From the NCBI RefSeq assembly GCF_017114945.1, contig NZ_JABXKQ010000016.1:1-56400 (forward strand): a stretch of DNA of 56,400 bases, read 5' to 3'. The position numbers and the translations under genes were made by a program. Positions within the stretch are counted from its first letter, which is position 1, and each line of letters begins with the position of its first letter. The DNA is from Nostoc sp. JL34 (GTDB lineage: Bacteria; Cyanobacteriota; Cyanobacteriia; Cyanobacteriales; Nostocaceae). Below, one piece after another: positions 51,087 through 56,400 of this stretch. The notes below the pieces were generated by a model, which ran no database searches, had not been told where the DNA came from, and saw only the letters and a list, made by a program, of their open reading frames with translations.

Positions 51087-51665
51087 ATGGCATCTACACC
51101 GAAAATCCTCGCCTTTGCTGGCAGCACCCGGATAGATTCTTACAACAAAAAATTGGTAAAAATCGCGGCGGCTGGCGCTCAAGCAGCAGGCGCAGAAGTG
51201 ACTTATATAGACCTCCGCGATTTGCCTTTACCTTTATATGATGAAGATTTGGAAGCTCAAGAAGGACTACCAGCCAACGCCCGCACTTTTAAAGACTTGC
51301 TGATTTCTCATCAAGGATTGCTGATTGCTTCGCCGGAATATAACAGTTCACTCACAGCAGTTTTGAAGAACGCCATTGACTGGGCATCCCGTCCATCTCC
51401 AAATGAAGCACCGTTGGCTGCTTTTGTAGGTAAAGTTGCTAGCATTATGAGCGCTTCCCCAGGCGCTCTTGGTGGTTTGCGGGGGTTGGTTCACCTACGA
51501 TCTATTTTGGGAAACATCAAAGTTTTGGTACTACCCGATCAAATAGCATTACCCAAAGCTTACGAAGCCTTCAATTCTGATAGCACATTAAAAGATCCCA
51601 AACAGCAAGAATCTATTGAAAAGTTAGGTGATGGCTTAACAAAAATATTGCTGAAGCTTAATTAA
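51087..51665 (+). CDS. NADPH-dependent FMN reductase family protein
   Basis: A 192-aa flavodoxin-fold oxidoreductase. The FMN-binding start ILAFAGSTRIDSYNKKLVK, the middle LIASPEYNSSLTAVLKNAID and the following WASRP with GGLRGLVHLRSIL are typical of the NADPH-dependent FMN reductase/quinone or azo reductase group. The substrate is unknown. ATG 51087 gives the standard N-terminus; an in-frame ATG at 51045 would add 14 residues. It lies divergent from the Nudix gene and convergent with the TauE/SafE-like gene (5 nt). Confidence 0.9.
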   Translation: MASTPKILAFAGSTRIDSYNKKLVKIAAAGAQAAGAEVTYIDLRDLPLPLYDEDLEAQEGLPANARTFKDLLISHQGLLIASPEYNSSLTAVLKNAIDWASRPSPNEAPLAAFVGKVASIMSASPGALGGLRGLVHLRSILGNIKVLVLPDQIALPKAYEAFNSDSTLKDPKQQESIEKLGDGLTKILLKLN

Positions 51666-51670
51666 ACTCT

Positions 51671-52042
51671 TCAATTTGACAGTAGATAACGAATACCGAT
51701 CATCAATACAAAGATGCCATACAGCTTTTTCATTAACTCGCTGCTAATAAATGGCTGATTTGCAAACAATGCCCCGAAGAAGTTACCCACGATTAAACCA
51801 ACTGCAATAATCAGGGCATATTTGATATTAAGATTACCATTGCGCTGGTAAACTAAGGCTGCTAAAATACCGATTGGCAAAATTTGAGCAGCCACAGAAG
51901 TTCCCGTAGCTAACTTCTGATCCAAACCAATTATTAACATCATTGCCGGAATCATAATTGCACCGCCACCGATACCAAACATCCCGCCAGCAATGCCAGA
52001 AACTAAACCGATTAACAACAGTTGGATAAAAATATTAGACAT
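51671..52042 (-). CDS. TauE/SafE family membrane protein, half-length
   Basis: A 123-aa membrane protein with four hydrophobic segments, starting with the family motif GLVSGIAGGMFGIGGGAIMIP, then ATGTSVAAQILPIGILAALVY and ALIIAVGLIVGNFFGALFA. Full TauE/SafE permeases have eight helices and about 250 residues; this has one half only, so it must dimerise or pair with a second half encoded elsewhere. The reading frame shows no sign of truncation: start, helices and a short C-terminal end are normal. The substrate (sulfite, sulfonates or other anions) is unknown. Confidence 0.85.
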   Translation of the reverse strand: MSNIFIQLLLIGLVSGIAGGMFGIGGGAIMIPAMMLIIGLDQKLATGTSVAAQILPIGILAALVYQRNGNLNIKYALIIAVGLIVGNFFGALFANQPFISSELMKKLYGIFVLMIGIRYLLSN

Positions 52043-52065
52043 AAAAATAGTCGCCAGATTGGAAT

Positions 52066-53031
52066 TTATAAATTAATTTTCTTGGAAAAAATTGATTTAG
52101 GTAACATTCCATGCACACCTTTTTGGGGACTGTTTACAACTTGAGTAATGTGAAAATTCACAGCTAAACTACACAATACATAAGCGTCTTCTGGCGACAA
52201 ATTTGCGAAGCGTTCCAGAAAATCAACCATGTTTTTTAAAGCCAGTTCTAAAGCTTCATCTAAGGTTTGAGCAAAGCCCATTGTGATGATATGAGTTGGA
52301 GTTTCGGCAATTGGTGTTGTTAGTTGTAAATCCTTGCGAAGCTTGAGGGTAATTCTACCGTTCATGGAAGTTTCAATGGCGGTAACATTTACCTCACCAT
52401 CTCCTTGTGCCGAATGCCCATCACCAATAGAGAATAATGCACCTGGCACGAAAATCGGCAAAAATAAACGAGAACCAGCTTGTAATTCCCGATTGTCGAT
52501 ATTACCGCCGTAAGAACCTGGTGGGATAGAAGTTCGAGAGGTTTCTGGGGTAGCGACACCAAGAATCCCAAAAAACGGTTTGAGAGGAATTTTTATGCCA
52601 GCACCCGCCGGAAATTCCGCGATATTGTTTGCTAAATCTAGAGGGATGAATCTCAACGCAGGTTGAGAAAACTGATGTGGTAAAGCTCCCCAACCTGTGC
52701 GAATGGCATTGAAGCCGACAGGTAAACTAGGTGCGATCGCATCTAATTGTACTTCTAAAACATCCCCTGGTTCGGCATCGCGCACGTAAATTGGCCCTGT
52801 GAGTAAATGCGGCCCCCCAGCAATTTTGCGTTCTGGTAGAAAATTTTGGCAGATGTCGAGAAATTCTGGTGTGAGAAACTCTGGTGGTGCTTTGTCATAA
52901 ACGTAGTAACCAGTATAAGTTTCTACGTCAACCGTATCGCCAGAATCAATAATCAGTGCTGGTTTTAGTAGATGGGAGAAACCACCTAAATGCACGGTCT
53001 CTTTTGAGGCTTTCAAAATATAATGAGTCAT
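52066..53031 (-). CDS. Acetamidase/formamidase family protein
   Basis: A 321-aa hydrolase of the FmdA/AmdA family, which releases ammonia from formamide or acetamide. Motifs include GPIYVRDAEPGDVLEVQLDA, FFGILGVATPE, SIPPGSYGGNIDNRELQAGS, LFLPIFVPGALFSIGDGHSA and QGDGEVNVTAIET, which contain the metal-binding and catalytic residues. The ATG at 53031 is preferred; the longer frame overlaps the upstream region of a divergent gene. It is somewhat shorter than classical FmdA (about 400 aa) but of usual length for the smaller subgroup. It follows the divergent DUF4336 gene. Confidence 0.9.
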   Translation of the reverse strand: MTHYILKASKETVHLGGFSHLLKPALIIDSGDTVDVETYTGYYVYDKAPPEFLTPEFLDICQNFLPERKIAGGPHLLTGPIYVRDAEPGDVLEVQLDAIAPSLPVGFNAIRTGWGALPHQFSQPALRFIPLDLANNIAEFPAGAGIKIPLKPFFGILGVATPETSRTSIPPGSYGGNIDNRELQAGSRLFLPIFVPGALFSIGDGHSAQGDGEVNVTAIETSMNGRITLKLRKDLQLTTPIAETPTHIITMGFAQTLDEALELALKNMVDFLERFANLSPEDAYVLCSLAVNFHITQVVNSPQKGVHGMLPKSIFSKKINL

Positions 53032-53100
53032 ATCATATCTTCCAACTTTGGGGATAGCAAATAAAAACAATTGAAGCAGGGAATTTGGAGGGGTTGCAGA

Positions 53101-54333
53101 GTGGCTGATGATGAACGCATAGTCAATGCACAACAGATAAATCCAAAAGACTTTTCATGGGGATTATGGCCTGTTGTGCCACTCTACCCTTATGGCAGGC
53201 GGCAGACAATCCGCAAAGAAGCGGTTAAGGACACAATCTGGAATTTTGACCAGATTCAGGGCATTTTCTACGTAGTTGTGCCGATTCGCATGACTGTCGT
53301 TAAACTCCAAAGTGGGGGTCTTCTCGTCTACGCGCCTGTTGCACCAACTCTAGAGTGTCTCAGGCTTGTGAATGAGTTGGTGGCGGAACATGGCAATGTT
53401 AAGTACATTATCCTGCCGACTATCTCCGGTATCGAACATAAGGTATTCGTCGGCCCTTTTGCCCGATACTTTCCGACTGCACAGGTGTTTGTGGCTCCCC
53501 ATCAGTGGAGTTTCCCCCTAAATCTTCCTCTTAGCTGGCTTGGCTTACCCCCAAAACGAACTCAGGTACTCCCAGAAGATAGTAGCAAAACCCCCTTTGC
53601 TGACGAGTTTGATTATGCGATGCTTGGCCCTATCCACCTTGGCCCTGGTCGGTTTGCGGAAGTTGCTTTTTTCCACAAGCGATCGCATACTCTTTTAGTA
53701 ACAGATTCTGTACTTTCGATCCCAGAAGATCCACCTGCGATCGTTCTCTTAGATCCATATCCCTTACTATTCCATGCCAAGGATCATGCCTCTGATATTG
53801 TTGCAGACATTCAGGTAAATCGGCGTAAAGGATGGGGGCGCATCTCTTTGTTTGCTTTGTACTTTCAACCCAACGCCCTAAATATCCGCCAATGGAGTCA
53901 GGTGTTGCAAGATGCTTTGAAAGCACCAGAACGCTCAAGGAAAGCTTATTTTGGATTGTATCCCTTTAAATGGCATCCAGATTGGCAGCGATCGTTTAAT
54001 GCTTTGCGAGGTGATGGACGTTTGTTTGTCGCACCAATTTTACAAACGCTGATTCTCAACCGCGCACCGCAAGAAACCATTGACTGGGCTGATAAAGTTG
54101 CAAGTTGGGACTTTCAGTGGATTATTCCCTGCCACTTTGATTCACCGATTAAAGCAGAGCCGCATCAGTTTCGCCAAGCTTTCTCTTTTTTGGAAAAGCA
54201 GCCTGCTGTCACTGGAGGTTTGTTCAGCAGTAGCAGCTATCCTTTGCCAGAGGAGGATTTTAAAGCACTTAGGGAAATTGATGCAGGTTTAAATAAGTTT
54301 GGCATTGTGCCAGCAGCAAAGGAGAAGGTGTAG
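53101..54333 (+). CDS. DUF4336 domain protein
   Basis: A 410-aa protein of the cyanobacterial and plant DUF4336 family, distantly like metallo-beta-lactamases. Recognisable parts are WGLWPVVPLYPYGRRQTIRK, VPIRMTVVKLQSGGLLVYAP, KYIILPTISGIEHKVFVGPF, LLVTDSVLSIPEDPP and IIPCHFDSPI. The HxHxDH metal motif of true lactamases is not seen, so activity is uncertain. The GTG at 53101 is chosen: ggagggg lies 7 nt upstream; the open frame from TTG 53071 overlaps the promoter zone of the divergent acetamidase gene. No signal peptide. Confidence 0.82.
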   Translation: MADDERIVNAQQINPKDFSWGLWPVVPLYPYGRRQTIRKEAVKDTIWNFDQIQGIFYVVVPIRMTVVKLQSGGLLVYAPVAPTLECLRLVNELVAEHGNVKYIILPTISGIEHKVFVGPFARYFPTAQVFVAPHQWSFPLNLPLSWLGLPPKRTQVLPEDSSKTPFADEFDYAMLGPIHLGPGRFAEVAFFHKRSHTLLVTDSVLSIPEDPPAIVLLDPYPLLFHAKDHASDIVADIQVNRRKGWGRISLFALYFQPNALNIRQWSQVLQDALKAPERSRKAYFGLYPFKWHPDWQRSFNALRGDGRLFVAPILQTLILNRAPQETIDWADKVASWDFQWIIPCHFDSPIKAEPHQFRQAFSFLEKQPAVTGGLFSSSSYPLPEEDFKALREIDAGLNKFGIVPAAKEKV

Positions 54334-54385
54334 AAAAAACAATATAGCGTTCTCCTTTGGATGCAACACACGCTTTTAACTACCC

Positions 54386-55720
54386 CTAATGTTTAATTCC
54401 CTTAAACCTTTCTTGCGCCGCCTGAAACGCTTCTTGCATCACTAACTGAATCTTTTGGGGATCGGGTTTCTTACCTCCCATTAAATCACCAAAGTAAACA
54501 CAGGCTGCTTCCCCTAGTGCCCAAGTATAGGCGGCTGCCCAAGAGGCGGCGATCGCACTCCCAAAACCTGGTATAAATTTAATTAACTCTCGAGCAATGG
54601 CTTGTGCTAAAAAACCACCTGCGATCGCACTCACAACGCCTCCCGCCTGAGATGGAGTCAGTGTCTGCCCATATAATTTACCCAACAGACCCACCATTGA
54701 TACTTGCAAGGCAGTGAGTACAGGCATTGTAGCAAATGGCAAAGGTACGGCTGCAAGAGTGGCAGACATAATCGCAAATGGCAAAATATAACGGCGTGCC
54801 GCATCTCGGTAAAGGTTGCCAAGTTGCTTCCCAGTTTCTTCTTGATCCAATAGCTGATAAATGGCCTGGGCTTCTGCTTGTGGGAGTAGTTCTGCTAAGG
54901 AATCTCGCAGTGCTTCTAAGCCATAAAATACCGGAGTGTAGCCATCTTCTTCTAAGGTAAAGTCAATGAGTGCACAGCGATCGCTTATTCCTGCGAAGGC
55001 TTGTTGCATTGCGGCAAATGCGCGGTTGACTTCCTCATAATCTGGCGGATAGGTGGGATGATCGACGGTATCGCCAGGATAAACTTCGTGCAAGCAGGTA
55101 ACTACCAGCAGACAGGGAATGTCTGGATACTTCTGGCGCAGTTGTTGAGCAATTTGTCGTAGTGTGTCAGTTGCAAAATCATTAATTTTAACCGTCAAAA
55201 GGAGGATTCTGGCGGAACGAGTTTCCTGTTGTAAATCGCCAACTAACTCCTGAACAATTAATTGAGTATCTTGTTTAACATCACCCAATCCCACCGTATC
55301 AGTAAAAATCAGTAACGGTAGATCGTTGGAAGGATAGGCATAGCGCTGGGTGTGTTGCGTGTGGGGACGAAATCCCTGACCGACAATCTTGGCCGAAACT
55401 CCCGTCAAGCCCCGCACAATAGAACTTTTTCCGGCTTGGGGTTTACCAATTAGCAGCGCTTCTGTGGTTGGCAGTTCGGCTCGGATTTTCTCTAAAATCT
55501 CTGCAACTTGAGTTTCGCTCACACTAAACCATTCAACAACTGTTTGTGCTAGTTGTTCTACGGGTAGAAGTTGCGTTATCCGTGTTGTTGCTTTGTTCCA
55601 GACGCCACCAATGCGGTTTGTCCAGGAATTATCGACCGACTTGGTAGTTGCTCCATCAGTCGGTTCACTCAATTGCTGAGAATTATTTGAGGGTGAGTCA
55701 GCATCACGTTGCTCAGTCAT
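54386..55720 (-). CDS. Era/dynamin-like GTPase with C-terminal membrane domain (DUF697-like)
   Basis: A 444-aa GTPase. The G domain lies at about residues 95-250: P-loop LLIGKPQAGKSSIVRGL, a conserved Thr region (THQHTQRYAYP-like), the DxxG motif FTDTVGLGD, and LLVVTCLHEVY at the place of the NKxD motif (changed to TCLHE). The C-terminal part has hydrophobic helices (LPFAIMSATLAAVPLPFA, AGGVVSAIAGGFLAQAI, GSAIAASWAAAYTWALGE), as in YcjF/DUF697 proteins, so it is probably membrane-attached. The ATG at 55720 follows ggatgga. A longer open frame runs 139 codons upstream into 21-bp repeats and is judged not to be translated. Confidence 0.85.
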   Translation of the reverse strand: MTEQRDADSPSNNSQQLSEPTDGATTKSVDNSWTNRIGGVWNKATTRITQLLPVEQLAQTVVEWFSVSETQVAEILEKIRAELPTTEALLIGKPQAGKSSIVRGLTGVSAKIVGQGFRPHTQHTQRYAYPSNDLPLLIFTDTVGLGDVKQDTQLIVQELVGDLQQETRSARILLLTVKINDFATDTLRQIAQQLRQKYPDIPCLLVVTCLHEVYPGDTVDHPTYPPDYEEVNRAFAAMQQAFAGISDRCALIDFTLEEDGYTPVFYGLEALRDSLAELLPQAEAQAIYQLLDQEETGKQLGNLYRDAARRYILPFAIMSATLAAVPLPFATMPVLTALQVSMVGLLGKLYGQTLTPSQAGGVVSAIAGGFLAQAIARELIKFIPGFGSAIAASWAAAYTWALGEAACVYFGDLMGGKKPDPQKIQLVMQEAFQAAQERFKGIKH

Positions 55721-55887
55721 TTCCATCCAGACGTAGAAGACCCTTTTACTAATCTTATAGCGATTCTCAAAGGGATAACCAGTACCGTTAGTAGTGTTAT
55801 AAACTTGAGCGATCGCATTTTGGAGGTAGCGGTAGTTTACACTCCTATAACAATCCTGTTTGATTTGTGAGAATTGTAAGCCGCAGA

Positions 55888-55920
55888 TTCCCGACTTTTT
55901 TAAGAAGTTGGGGATTTTGT
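55888..55920. repeat. Hairpin repeat (atccccgact family, second copy)
   Basis: gattcccgactt pairs with aagttggggattt around a ttttta loop; it is the same family as 14859-14887. Confidence 0.6.
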
Positions 55921-55998
55921 TTCTGCACGTTTGATTCAGGATTGCTATAAATGAACCGTCGCCGGAGAAGAAAGTAATACGAGCAAATGATAATATTA

Positions 55999-56130
55999 CA
56001 TCGACTGACAATGCCATTGCATCGACTGACAATGCTATTGCATCGGCTGACAATGCCATTGCATCGGCTGACAATGTTATTGCATCGCCTGACAATGCTA
56101 TTGCATCGCCTGACAATGCCATTGCATCGG
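55999..56130. repeat. 21-bp tandem repeat array (six copies and a partial)
   Basis: Units catcg(a/g/c)ctgacaatg(c/t)(c/t)attg run head to tail. The unit shares the 10-nt core ttgcatcgac with the array at 47981-48098, which also has a 21-bp period. It keeps the minus frame open (DAMALSG/DAIALSV heptads). Confidence 0.9.
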
Positions 56131-56400
56131 TTTGCAATGTAAATACAAGACTAAAGTTATGGAAAACCTCTCAGACGCTTACCTACAGAAGTTTTGAAGT
56201 AGATGAGGTACAAAATGCAGGACTCACGCATCAGACACAAAGAGTTTCTTTCTGCTTCCTCCCTCAAAACCCGTAGCTTTGTACTTCATGTCAAAGAAAA
56301 CTACTGTATAGAACCCATTTGATATCTTTTAGACGAGCAAGTAGAATCAACAGAAATTAGGTGCATTGAAACAGTTTAGGGTTGAAAATGGGGTATTCAA

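Larger units (their letters stand above)
55721..56400. other. Upstream region of the GTPase gene and right edge of the window
   Basis: No accepted gene. It contains a hairpin repeat (55888-55920, atccccgact family) and a 21-bp tandem array (55999-56130). The last 270 nt are AT-rich without an open frame that could be supported. Confidence 0.5.

Overview
The window comes from a filamentous, heterocyst-forming cyanobacterium of the Nostoc/Anabaena type. Evidence: very frequent HIP1 octamers (gcgatcgc) inside genes; an intact HetP-family heterocyst commitment protein; a Psb32-like photosystem II repair protein; a PAP/fibrillin protein; many cyanobacteria-specific DUFs (DUF4346, DUF4359, DUF4336, DUF1636 beside cobalamin genes); and the 7-8 bp short tandem repeats (cattggg, ccccagt, tgactaa types) typical of Nostoc intergenic DNA. 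It is chromosomal accessory and housekeeping sequence; no replication origin, rRNA or CRISPR array was seen.

Layout. 1-9.4 kb: the tail of an unknown gene, a Cache/HAMP histidine kinase, a RibD-type reductase, a FemAB/GNAT-like acyltransferase, DUF4346, Psb32, SurE, a secreted unknown protein, and a two-gene unit of a PAP/fibrillin protein and an unusual MOSC plus alkyltransferase-like fusion. 9.4-12.5 kb: a coiled-coil membrane protein, two related small secreted proteins, a MITE-like element and an Hsp20 chaperone. 12.5-26.9 kb is the most striking part. A minus-strand operon encodes contractile injection system (CIS) parts: Pvc16/DUF4255 cap protein, sheath, two tubes, two tail assembly chaperones and a DUF6760-like protein. 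It runs by a 4-nt overlap into an FHA protein whose C-terminus is a degenerate methylglyoxal-synthase fold, followed by a CHASE2 Ser/Thr kinase. Divergent from it lies a plus-strand signalling operon: soluble histidine kinase, LuxR-type response regulator, pseudokinase joined to a PstS-like domain, and zinc-ribbon/FHA protein. No baseplate, spike or AAA ATPase gene of the CIS is present here.

26.9-35.8 kb: a TrpD2-like protein, an LCP-family ligase, a membrane protein with a short-repeat insertion, an AI-2E-type permease, a lipoprotein serpin, a subtilase lacking the usual catalytic Asp, and ribulose-phosphate 3-epimerase. 35.8-39.7 kb is a decayed region: intact hetP surrounded by remnants of a C39-peptidase exporter (HetC-like), an IS110 transposase, a receiver domain and small peptide genes, ending in tRNA-His. 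39.7-43.2 kb: DUF4359, then sirohydrochlorin/cobalamin genes (cbiX-type, cobA), a cobalamin riboswitch, DUF1636 and cobK. 43.3-45.9 kb: a broken PEP-CTERM gene followed by a nested mobile-element structure.

45.8-56.4 kb: an inositol monophosphatase family enzyme, a ketopantoate reductase, a polar amino acid ABC transporter (fused binding protein-permease plus ATPase), a Nudix hydrolase, an FMN reductase, a half-length TauE/SafE protein, an acetamidase/formamidase, DUF4336 and a dynamin/Era-like GTPase. Two separate 21-bp tandem arrays share a 10-nt core. The genes that most clearly act together are the CIS operon with its kinase/FHA neighbours, cbiX-cobA and DUF1636-cobK under the riboswitch, and the amino acid transporter pair. 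All family calls were made by reading the translated sequence; no database search was run.
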